Of a stretch of DNA of 40,622 bases, positions 21,096 to 30,029 are shown piece by piece (positions within the stretch are counted from its first letter, which is position 1; every line of letters begins with the position of its first letter). Location of the stretch: assembly GCA_037447655.1 (NCBI GenBank), contig JBBHKE010002289.1, positions 1 to 40,622 of the forward strand, written 5' to 3'. The notes under the pieces were generated by a model. The model worked only from the letters and a program-made list of their open reading frames with translations, was not told the DNA's origin and ran no database searches. Source of the stretch: Zygnema cylindricum. Taxonomy: Eukaryota; Streptophyta; Zygnematophyceae; Zygnematales; Zygnemataceae. Made by a program: the position numbers and the translations under genes.

Positions 21096-21496
21096 ATAAG
21101 TAAGCCGTTCGATATGAGGTTAATATTCCTTTCTGTTTTCAATCCAATACTTTGTTGTGTACGATTGAATATTCAGCTCGATTATAAAATCATTATTCAG
21201 TCCGGTGTCCACTTCATTATGTAGATTAGTATTCATTCACGTTTCAGTGCTCAAGGACACCCTGAAAAAAAAAAAAAAAAATGTCAAGATAATATCTCAT
21301 TAGGAACAACATTAAGTTAGTGGAATTCATCAGAAACACCGCAGAAAATAAAAATATGACGTAAATATTTGATGTTCTTTTTCAAATGACAACGATAGCT
21401 CCAACATGCGACATTTGACCTTCTCCTGTGCTTCCAAACTGGGAGCTTTTTATGCCAGCGAAGACCCCTGAGACTAATAACACTTCTAGCATAGTC

Positions 21497-21559
21497 ATTT
21501 TGAGAGCCTACAACCGCTTAATAACAACAACCTTGTGGATGCCAAAGTGGAATTAGAAG
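21497..21559 (+). other. Exon-like fragment 1
   Basis: Bounded by an acceptor-like TCTAGCATAG and a strong donor AGAAG|GTAAGTT. One frame through it is open and reads HFESLQPLNNNNLVDA and KVELE. No family recognised and no linked exons proven. It could be part of an unrecognised gene or a captured exon. Confidence 0.25.
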
Positions 21560-21738
21560 GTAAGTTGCTTCCTTAGCATCTTACCTCATTCTGCAACGTG
21601 CAAATGTTTGGCGAAAAGAGTCAAATAAAGATTCAAAGCGCGAAGAAACTTCCAAAGAGGCAGCCGTACAGGGAAGGCAAGGCAGAGGAAACGTCACTTC
21701 TTCAGCCATAGACAGCATCCATGGACAGAGGGTTGATG

Positions 21739-21975
21739 CTGGAAAGGTATGGCGTCTACAAAATGTCACGAAAATTTTTGCGACGTCACAAACAATTCCT
21801 AACAATCCTGTGCGTCATCACAAATGAACACGTTGACAGCCGTCACGGGCGTTGTCGACGTATACAATCGTCACAAACTTAAGTTCCAATTTCGAGAGAA
21901 CACATAGAGACACTTGAAATCCGGGTCCGCCGGATCCGCGCTAAAATACAAAGTACGCTAAGTTACAACTACATG
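21739..21975 (+). repeat. GTAC/GTC-rich dispersed repeat, copy a
   Basis: Matches 22519-22755 collinearly at an offset of 780: GTCTACAA, GCGACGTCACA, GTCGACGTATACAATCGTCACAA, then GACACTTGAAA and GGATCCGCGCTAAAATACA. Weaker similarity extends upstream (GAAGGCAAGGC versus GAAGGCAAAGC). Confidence 0.75.
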
Positions 21976-22429
21976 GGGCCGCAGCCTTAGGGTGTGTCCC
22001 CATGTGCATAAGTAACGGTTTTTTCCTGTCGTTTTGCCTTAAAACTTAGCGCCGTACTGCCTAAGTTGCAACCGTACGAAGGAATCACAAATTTGTACAG
22101 TACAATTTGCGTCATCCCTGAACTTAGGATGTACGAAAAGTTGTCGTCTTGTGCTTTTCGACCCACTTCAACGACAAAAAACGTCATCTTCAACCTTATC
22201 TTTAAAACACATGCGCGATGTGATTTAAAATTAGGTTTTTTCGATTGACAAATAGGAACATATTTTCGCGCGTGCCGTAAATTTCGACAAAAATCCTACG
22301 ATTTCCAAGGACAAAGAAAAGTACATAGTTCGCTATGTTTGTCCGTTTCCGTTCTAATACGACAAAGATAGGTACACAATTTGTTTGGATTTGTCCGTTT
22401 TCGTCCAGTACGGATTTTTTTTTTTGCAG

Positions 22430-22528
22430 GGGTCATCAAATTCTGATGCCATTTCACGTCGACCGGACAGGAGACGCGAAGGCAAAGCGCCTCATCTTCG
22501 ACCGTGAAATTGCACAGGCTGGAAGGCG
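22430..22528 (+). other. Exon-like fragment 2
   Basis: A T-run plus GCAG acceptor ends at 22429 and a GTACGT donor starts at 22529. The 99-nt interval is open in one frame with a protein-like composition (HQILMPFHVDRTGDA, AKRLIFDREIAQAG). No family recognised. It lies inside the repeat pair, so it may be a captured host exon or an exon of an unrecognised gene. Confidence 0.3.
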
Positions 22529-22755
22529 GTACGTCTACAATGTCACGGTAAGACATGCGACGTCACACGCAGGGACAAAAAATATCGTGCGACCACAGAT
22601 TGTCGACGTTGACAACCGTCACAGGTATTGTCGACGTATACAATCGTCACAAGCTTAAGTTACGATTTCGTCATTACAGACATAGGGACACTTGAAAACC
22701 GGGTCCGGCGGATCCGCGCTAAAATACAAAGTAATTTCACTAAGTTACAAGTGCT
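22519..22755 (+). repeat. GTAC/GTC-rich dispersed repeat, copy b
   Basis: Second copy of 21739-21975, same strand. The pair could be the remains of a larger ~780-bp tandem duplication. Confidence 0.75.
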
Positions 22756-23085
22756 TCATTCACACAGGGAATGAATGATGAATGAGATGATGAATTGAAT
22801 GTCCTTTTGTTTTGTTTGGACGTGAATCGTCCTTGACGTCATCTCACGTCAACTAAAACGTCGCGATGCCATTCAGTTTGCCATACGATTAAGTACTGAA
22901 TGACTCGAATCCGTCTGTACCAAGCCATCGTCTTTCACCCGTACAACAACATATAATTTTTTCAAGGTGACCGCTCGAGACCCCCAAACAAAAAGGGACG
23001 CTTAAAAAAAATAAAAACCAAACAAACTGCACCCGAAATGAAAAGTGGCGACAAAAACAAGCAAACTCTATAGTCCTCTGCAGTG

Positions 23086-23290
23086 TGCCCTCCCTCTCTC
23101 CCTCTCTCCCTCCTTCCCTGCTTCCCTCCCTCTTTCCCTCTCTCTCCCTCCTTCCTTCCCCTCTTCTCCCTCCCTCTTCCCCTCCTCTACCTCCTTCCTC
23201 CTCCTCTCCCTCCCTCCTTCCCCTCATATTTCTCCCTTTCCCCTCGCTTCCCCTCCCCCCCTCTCCCTCTCACTCTATCCTTATATCCCT
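23086..23290. repeat. CCCT-type polypyrimidine tract
   Basis: About 200 bases almost purely C and T on the plus strand (CCCTCCCT, CTCTCCCT units); G-rich on the minus strand. It can form triplex or G-quadruplex structures. All open frames here are composition artefacts. Confidence 0.9.
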
Positions 23291-23299
23291 TCTCTGTCC

Positions 23300-25239
23300 T
23301 ACAGATCAGTGCCCCGTTTGGTTTTACTCAATATTATTTTCCGGAGGAACATTAAATGCTCTCTCCTTTTCCTTCTCCTCCTCCCCTCCCTCCCTACCTA
23401 AATATACTATATCCAGCTCCGTAACTATTTCTTTTATATATTTGTTGTCATTTTTCCTTTGTTGTTGTTGTTGATTTACCTTTCAGCGCCTTTTTTTCTA
23501 CCCTCTTTTTTTTTCCAGTCGAACTCGGGTAGTTTTCAAACTTGTCTTTCGAGCAGTTCAGGAAATTCAGTGACATGACATCGAAGCTGGAAAAAGTAGG
23601 GTAAATGCGGTTTTACGACTTTAGGATCGAGTTCGTCCCTCAGCCAATATTCGAGGGGAACATCTTTCTGAGGCTGCTGGCACCACCTCCGCAATTTCCG
23701 GAAACCCTAAATTTGTGGAACCAGGGAAAAAGTTGCGTAGAAGCTTCCCGGAAGCTCCACAAGTCAACATTTCTTGATCAGTAGTCAAGCTGGTAAGGAC
23801 CGAAATCCGTCTTTTAGGCAAGTTGAGGAGCCAATGAGACGACAGCAAAATTCGTCTCATATGTGTGCTTCGTCTTATTCGACTTGGGTTCGTGGTTTGG
23901 GACACATGGCAAAGACACATAGACACATGATACAGGGAGGGAGGAGATGGTAGAGAGAGAGTACATATTAGGGAATAGTTCTCAGAACTTCCATTCTCGT
24001 AGGTATTCTTGTCAAAATTTTGGCTCTCAGAATGGGATTTTTTTTATCTTTCGGGCTCGAAACGATTTTACCCAAAATGTCAGCCCTCAAAATTTCCACA
24101 TTTGACCCTTTTCGAGTTTGAGAAATGGTTTGTTTGAAGGACAAAGTTTATTTAGAAGAGACATTGTGGCAATTATTTGGAGTTGAACGGAATGTTAATC
24201 AATATATCATTTTGTGTTATTGATTTTGAGTTGAAGGCCCTTTTTCTCGTTTTTTGTGGTTTGTGATTTTCAATCTAAGTATTTTTGGGCTCAATATTTA
24301 TTTTTTTATTTTGCTTCAGATTTCAAAAAGTTAAAGCAAACAAACATCTCGAGATTATTTGCAACAAGTTCAATTTTTAAGCACTTCCAACCTTTTAGTT
24401 TATGTTTTTAAAAAATGTTTTTCATTGTTAAACAATTTTAGATTTGTTTATAAGATTGTTTTGCTTCTCTCACAAGAAAGGGAACAAAAAAAATGACTCT
24501 TATATCGAAAACTTGTTGATATCGTACAAACTCTATCAATTATCTCTTATTGATTTTAATCTCTTTTGTAAATAGAGTTACGAAGACCCAAGAAGCTCTC
24601 CCTCCCGCACTTTCTCCCCCTCTTGATAAATAGTGGAAAAAGTTTCCCCTCTCATTCAATCGCAGTCCTACAAGCCTATCTTAACTTCATGATCAGGAGA
24701 AAAAAAAAAAATTAACAAACAGAATGATGAATGGATGAAAAAATTATAGTGCTCCTTACATTAGTTACAGACTTTTTTGGTGGTCAGCTTTCGTTATTTT
24801 GCCATTAAATGATATCAATAAATAAGGGTTGCTCCACAAACTAAATATTGCTTGGATCCAGAATGGTTGCCAAGCAACCATTCAAAACTGAAAAAAAGAT
24901 CATAACTGATCACCATGTCTGGACTTTACCCCAAGGAAAAGCAAATTTTCAAAATGTGGTTTTCAAATCCTATTCCATGACTCTAATCCCACAATTATTC
25001 TATTTAAAAACTCATTTTCCTAGCTATATTTTTTTTGCTACATTTCTAGTTCCTACCTCATATCTCTACTTCTAAAGCATTTAGAACTACAAGAAAAATG
25101 ATGCCAGGATATAAACGACACATTCCATAACCTACATTTAAACTCATCCCAACTTTAAATGCTTTAAAATATGGTAAAATACAACTTAGAAAGAAAAAAA
25201 AATACAAAAAAATTGGGGCATTTTCATACACACGAGTTG
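23300..25239. other. Gene-free AT-rich stretch
   Basis: No convincing gene. AT-rich, with runs of A and T. Position 25239 is the end of the PC-esterase-like CDS, so its 3' UTR should lie in the last few hundred bases; no clear polyadenylation signal was chosen. Confidence 0.5.
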
Positions 25240-27354
25240 TCACAAAAGTTCTGTGAAAAAATTGTACATTAATTGTGTCCATGTATCACTAATTCCCGGT
25301 TGGCAATAATGGAGACAATCAGGAACTTCAGCAGCATTAAAACCCCGATGTCCATCAGATCTAAGGGATGTGGAATGTTCTATGTCCACATATATGCCTC
25401 CAACTTCTTTTACATATTTTTTGGCAATATCATTTTGTTGTCTAAAATCCGCCCAAAGGAAATCATAAGGGAGGAGAGAGGGATTTTGGGGGACACTGAT
25501 TGGTCCATCGTACGTCATAGAGCTTACATGGCCTGGAAAAAAACGAAATTAGGTGAAAGGTTATTTAGTTTAACTGGTTATTGTGGTTGTTGAAGTGAAT
25601 TTTCAGTTTTAGGAACAAAATCGGAAAGAGGAGACTAGTTCAATACTTTTGGGTGATTTTAGAAGCTTAACAAGAATTTAAACCACGATGTCTGACTTCA
25701 TTTATTCAATCGACGAAGTAATAACAATGAGAAAAGGAAACAGGTGAAACCGGTGAAGAATGGGAAACGGAATTGATCTTTTCAAGTTAGATGCATCTAG
25801 TCACCTTATGGAGAAAAAAAAATAAAAGGGGTTCTTTTTTGCTTTGTCATTTACTATAAATAAAGAACTAGTTTACAGAATGTGACAGCCATAAAAAAAG
25901 GAATCAGCTTGAAACATAGTCAGCTGTTTTTGGCAGTTTAAAAATAAATACCGACAAACGGGAGATATTACTTAGAAGTTTTAGTGTGTTGTCAGGGGAA
26001 CTTAAGGCAAATTCCCATTAGAGTTTCACCTGATTTAGGGTACTGCTTGATGAAGAAACCTAAACAGAAAAATCTTCTACGTAAAACAAACTCGCAACAT
26101 TACAATACATGTCTTATCTTTTAACCAAAGACTCCCTAGGTTTCTTTTGACAAAAAAAGGAAATGAATGGAGGTTCTGTCTTACCGAATGGCCTCGAATG
26201 GAGAACATTCTAAAAATGAAATGAGATGACTACGATTAAAATAAAGTCTTTAAATAAAAGTGGTAAGAGCCTAACTTGAAAGTTAAAAAAACTGAAACGC
26301 TATTGTACACTTTTCAGTGCGAACTTCACTAAGGAAAATACTGGTAAGATTTGGATCAGAATTGTGTGATTCCACGAGAATTTCTGCACTTGAAAACCAT
26401 GGTCAAGACTCTAACCATATTTATTCCATGAACTTCAAACTTTGACTTTGATTCGCTTGATTAATGAAAATAGTTTGACCTTATTACAATTCAGTTCAGT
26501 TTGAATTTTAGTGTGCTTAAGGTTTCTTGTTGACATGTTTCCTCCCCCTCCCCTTGTTGACAGCCCTAAAGCAATGTCGCTTAGTACCACTCACTATCCG
26601 TTGCCATTATTGTTGTCCAAACTATTTATGAGCTAAACTCTCTCTTTTAATGTTTGAAGGTGAAGAATGAACAAATAAATATTTTTGGTCGTCAGTGTCA
26701 AACAACCATTAATTGCAAAATATGTACTCACAACGATTAGTGAGGAGTTCCTACTGTTAATTAATGAAAGAAAAGAAAAAAATCTTGAGGCTTTCTTTGG
26801 GGCCGTAAACAGGTAATTTTTGTCACCTTCTGTTGAGGCATTAAAATACACCATCATTTTGAAGACCTCATGAGAACCTGAAAAACACCTACAAAAATTA
26901 TTCAAATATCCAAGATAACCTTTAAAAAAAAAAAATTCTCACCATTAGGATTACTCCTGTAAATCACGAGAGTGTTCGTATAATGCTTTCTCAACCAAAT
27001 GTAAGATTCCAAAAGGTTATCCTGGAAACATTTTTCATCCACGCTAGTTTTGGTGTGGGTTAAAACCACAGCCGCAGGGCTCCAAAAGGACAGCGCCATA
27101 TACCACGGGGCTCCGTTTTCCTTGCCAGGAACTCGACTAGAAGTCAAATCTCGGTTAAGGACAAACCGTACCGCAACAGTAGGACCTCCAAGAACATCCC
27201 CACAATATCGATATCCAGAACAAAACTTTTTTTCTTGTCTATCGTCCCAAACACAACCACCATCCGGAAAAATATTGGCGACAAGAGGATTTTCAGGAGA
27301 ACCAAACGAAACAAATGACAAAATAAAATAAAAAGAAAGTTGGGAAAAAAACAT
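25240..27354 (-). CDS. PC-esterase (TBL/DUF231-type) C-terminal domain protein, four-exon model
   Basis: Likely secretory-pathway acyl-esterase/acetyltransferase of the family that O-acetylates wall polysaccharides in plants. Model (minus): exon 1 27354-26943, exon 2 26877-26867 (11 nt), exon 3 26209-26185 (25 nt), exon 4 25532-25240; about 246 residues, phases consistent. Exon 1 opens with a hydrophobic, signal-peptide-like MFFSQLSFYFILSF and has Cys-rich and VVLTHTK/LVIYRSNPNG blocks like mid-domain PC-esterase motifs. Exon 4 has FLWADFRQQND, GIYVDIEHS, SDGH and PDCLHYCQPGISDTW: the D-x-x-H catalytic pair is present. Donors GTGAGA and GTAAGA and pyrimidine-rich acceptors support exons 1, 3 and 4; exon 2's donor GTCTTC is weak, and a 26-nt version (to 26852) also keeps phase. 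The N-terminal GDS serine block was not found: it may lie in missed upstream exons, or be absent. No AG acceptor exists between 27365 and 27238, favouring the ATG start. Confidence 0.65.
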
Positions 27355-27496
27355 GAATCGACCAAATAAAATGACGGTGAAAATGGGATTTTGTTAACCC
27401 TTAGTTGAATTGAATGTCACTATTTCAGTACAATAGTCTTTGATTCTTCTTAACCACTATTGCTTTAACACCGTGTATCAATGTTAGCAGATTGGG

Positions 27497-27765
27497 AGGG
27501 AGAGAGGGCAAAGTGGGAGGGAGGGAGGGATAAAAGGAGGGAGGGAGGGTAGATTAGGAGAGAGGGAGGGAGGGAGGGAGGGTGAGAGAGAAGAGGGTGA
27601 GTGAGAGAGAGGGAGGGAGAAAGTGAGGGAGTGAAAGAGGGAGGGAGGGAGGGCGGATTGGGAGGGAGGGATGGAGGGAGGGAGGGCAGATTGGGAGGGA
27701 GGGGTGGAGGGAGGGAGGGCAGATTGGGAGGGAGGGACAGAGGGAAGGAGGTTCAGACGGGAGTA
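27497..27765 (+). repeat. GGGA-repeat polypurine tract
   Basis: Long runs of GGGAGGGAGG interrupted by TTGG and TGAGAG; a ~37-bp sub-unit (GGGCAGATTGGGAGGGAGGG-like) recurs three to four times near 27640-27740. G-quadruplex-prone on the plus strand. It starts about 145 bp upstream of the PC-esterase ATG. Confidence 0.9.
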
Positions 27766-28019
27766 AAATGGGAGATGGGAGGCATTTGAAGGTGGGCGAG
27801 GAAAGTCCGTCGCACCTGCAGGAGATAATAGGGGGGAGGACGTTTCGTGAAAGTTACAAAAAAAAATTAAGTTTACATTTTATTGCGTTATATTTTAGAC
27901 CATTTTGATTGGCTATTCGTTTATGGGTTACCATTTTACAAAATTTCGTACTGTACGAATGAATCATTCGAAAAGCGACTTCATGTTTTTTCAAAGTCAG
28001 ATTTTTGCATTCCGAAAAG

Positions 28020-28180
28020 GGTTTCCGTATAAAAACAAAATAAGAAGTACGGCGTAGTACGGAGAGGTCTGAATTTTTTTAAACAACCTCACTTTTCGTC
28101 TAATGGAACTTCACCCTAAGTTATGAAGGAAAACGACAGAAAATAACTGTAACTTTAGTACATGCGAAAGTACCCTAATT
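28020..28180 (-). repeat. GTAC-rich dispersed repeat, inverted copy
   Basis: Read on the minus strand this matches two plus-strand places: TTCTGTCGTTTTCC...AACTTAG resembles 22025-22050, and TAGGGTGAAGTTCCATTAGA followed by GAAAAGTGAGGTTGTTT resembles 19143-19183. It is therefore a member of the 19-22.7 kb repeat family in opposite orientation. Confidence 0.6.
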
Positions 28181-28212
28181 TATGATTTTGGTTAATTCTA
28201 TCACGCTACAGC

Positions 28213-28282
28213 ATTGTAACGATGGGCGCTGTATCTCCACATCTTATTTCTCTTTGCAATTTTTCGCGGCCCAAACTTTTGA
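28213..28282 (+). repeat. Dispersed repeat TGTAACGATGGGCG..., copy 2
   Basis: Second copy of 20517-20583: TGTAACGATGGGCGCTGTAT, then CTCCACATCTT and GCGGCCCAAACTTTT. Same orientation. Confidence 0.65.
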
Positions 28283-28344
28283 CTTTATGCTCGCTTGGTC
28301 AATGTCCGTAAAATATTCCGAAACTTTAAAACAAAAATGTTGCC

Positions 28345-28372
28345 GGCAGGGCTCGAACCAGGGAACCAATGT
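28345..28372 (-). repeat. tRNA 3'-half-like fragment
   Basis: On the minus strand it reads CCTGGTTCGAGCCCTGCCGG, with a perfect Pol III B box (GGTTCGAGCCC) and a T-stem-like flank. No matching 5' half or acceptor pairing was found upstream on that strand, so it is a tRNA-derived remnant or SINE piece and not a gene. Confidence 0.4.
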
Positions 28373-28524
28373 TTCCAAATGAATCTGGGCGTCTTCATCG
28401 ACAGCCGACGTAAAAACCTGCCTTACGTCTTCCCTACGTTTTAATCTGCGAAGTTTCTAGCGAATCTCACGCCTCGTAAAATGGTTATCCCGGTAGGTGG
28501 AAGCATACGAACATTACAGTACAT

Positions 28525-28550
28525 TCAGTACTGTACTGTACTGTACTGTA
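28525..28550. repeat. GTACT microsatellite
   Basis: Four to five GTACT units (AGTACTGTACTGTACTGTAC) about 140 bp upstream of the proline-rich gene ATG. Rich in GTAC palindromes. Confidence 0.85.
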
Positions 28551-28685
28551 CTATCACTGTAGCGTAACATTAAGCTTCCTGGTTTGAGGAACATTTTTAC
28601 CGAACTTTTTCTCAGTTCCGTTGTTTTCCTTTTGCCGCAATTGCCGGCGCATGCCGCGCGTGTCGTTAAGGATCACGGCAACGCC

Positions 28686-28749
28686 ATGGCGAAGGAGTGG
28701 CTGCTGACGCTGTTATACGTGGCATTCGCATCCCACGCTCTAGGACAAT
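28686..28749 (+). CDS. Secreted proline-rich protein, exon 1 (signal peptide)
   Basis: The ATG at 28686 is in a good context (CAACGCCATGGCG). The 21 codons give MAKEWLLTLLYVAFASHALG plus Q: a short basic n-region, a hydrophobic core and an ASHA-like cleavage site, a clear signal peptide. The exon ends in phase 1 at a strong donor, CAAT|GTGAGTCC. The next phase-1 acceptor with fitting protein composition is at 37131, 8.4 kb away. If the intron were retained, the frame would give a 48-residue secreted peptide ending at TAA 28829-28827. Exons with small or unfamiliar content inside the long intron cannot be excluded. Confidence 0.6.
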
Positions 28750-28793
28750 GTGAGTCCGTACAGATGCCCAGTGTGAGTCCGTACAGATGCCCA
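28750..28793 (+). repeat. Tandem duplication of the exon 1 splice donor
   Basis: GTGAGTCCGTACAGATGCCC occurs at 28750 and again at 28773 (period 23), giving two identical donor sites. Use of the second donor would add 23 nt and shift the frame. Confidence 0.9.
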
Positions 28794-29659
28794 ATGTCGG
28801 AGAGTTTGAAGAACATATTGCTTTATTAAGCAATTTAAAAATTGTTTTAACATTTTTCTTACACATTTCACACGAATAAAGGTGTAAAGGAAATAAATGG
28901 GAATTTATAGCTGCCGGATTCATATTGTCGCCTTTTTATCAGCCTTAAAGTTTATTTATTTATCTATTTTTATGTTGCTTTGGTGAAAATTTGAAATCGT
29001 GAAATTTTTTGACTTTATTCTGTAACGAATGGACTCCTTTTTGTTTTTAATAAGGGTGGAAGACGCCTAGATATTTTTTACAAACGAACCTTTTTAGTTT
29101 TTAGGTCTTTTGGGGAGGATTCTTTACTTATGTTATTGCTAACATTAGTTATTTTTCTCTTTTTCCTTCTCCTTCACCCAAGTGGTTAGGTGCACCAAAT
29201 TGTTGAAAAATATAAATTAGAAAAAAAAAAGTGGAGCACATACACAATTTCGGACATCAGAACTTTATTTTTAAGATGGTATTTGAAATGAACTGAAAAA
29301 TAATGATTAATATCATAATAATCGAGATGCCACACGCCCTAAAGTTCTGTTTTGAAATTTATTTTCTCGGTTTGTTCTCGTAAAAAACCCTTAAAATTTT
29401 ATTTTTTTTGCTGCATGCCATCATTTGTTTGGATAGGCTAAGTCTGGCCTACTTCATTCTACATATGATAAAAAAGTCCTAAGTGCTGTGTTTATTTCAT
29501 GTTGTAATTCACTGGAAATAACACTTATGAGTAGCAATTTATAAAAACGCATTGTTTATCCTACACTATAATCAGTATTGCAATAACTTTGTACACGCTT
29601 TTTCTTGTTTTTGAAGCATAGACGTAAGAAATTCACGTACATCATATTGTCTCCGTAAA

Positions 29660-30020
29660 GAGTTAGATCTCACTCAACGTAGTTGATTGTCCAAAAAGAC
29701 GGATTCGATTAATAAAACCATGAGTTTTTCGGAACCGAATTTCTTGGTCGTTTAAAAAAAGTTCCTTGAAATTGGAACTTTTGTCCAATTTGAGTTTCTC
29801 AAAGGTCATGCCAATTGCTTTCCATGCATCCCCTGTTGACGACAAATTTGTCCCCAACTCAGTCTACAAATTCTCGAGCAACATCGCCTGTTTCGCATAC
29901 ACTTTGCTGTTCTTATGCAACATGATAAAATACTTTTGCTTTTTCAGCAACATCTGTCGTGGTGACGATAGCAGGTTCATATTTTTTTGCCATCAAGGAT
30001 TCCCAGGAATCTTCTTGAGA
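29660..30020 (-). pseudogene. Copia-like gag remnant in the long intron
   Basis: The minus strand has a diverged gag-like reading split over two frames: SWESLMAKKYEPA (about 30005-29970) and AWKAIGMTFEKLKLDK (about 29825) with FINRIRLFGQSTTLSE (about 29715-29670), which resembles the helical copia Gag segment (FINRIR...LG). Stops and a shift break it. No LTR or pol detected around it. Confidence 0.4.
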
Positions 30021-30029
30021 AAAAAAAGA

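Larger units (their letters stand above)
27355..28685. promoter_or_regulatory. Divergent intergenic region between the PC-esterase-like and proline-rich genes
   Basis: About 1.3 kb separating two head-to-head starts (27354 minus, 28686 plus), so it should hold both promoters. It contains a GGGA-repeat tract (27497-27760), copies of dispersed repeats (28020-28180, 28213-28282), a tRNA-3'-like piece (28345-28372) and a GTACT microsatellite (28525-28550). No unambiguous TATA box was assigned. Confidence 0.45.

Noticed and set aside
23045-23474. Long overlapping Ser/Pro/Leu frames in the CT-rich tract
   Set aside because: Simple-sequence composition keeps all frames open; no splice context or start supports a gene.
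23621-23926. Minus-strand 101-codon frame
   Set aside because: No recognisable domain, signal peptide or splice context.
27144-27365. Alternative hydrophobic frame (VDSCFFPNFLFILF) overlapping PC-esterase exon 1
   Set aside because: It lacks the Cys and RSNPNG blocks and is a shadow of the real exon frame.
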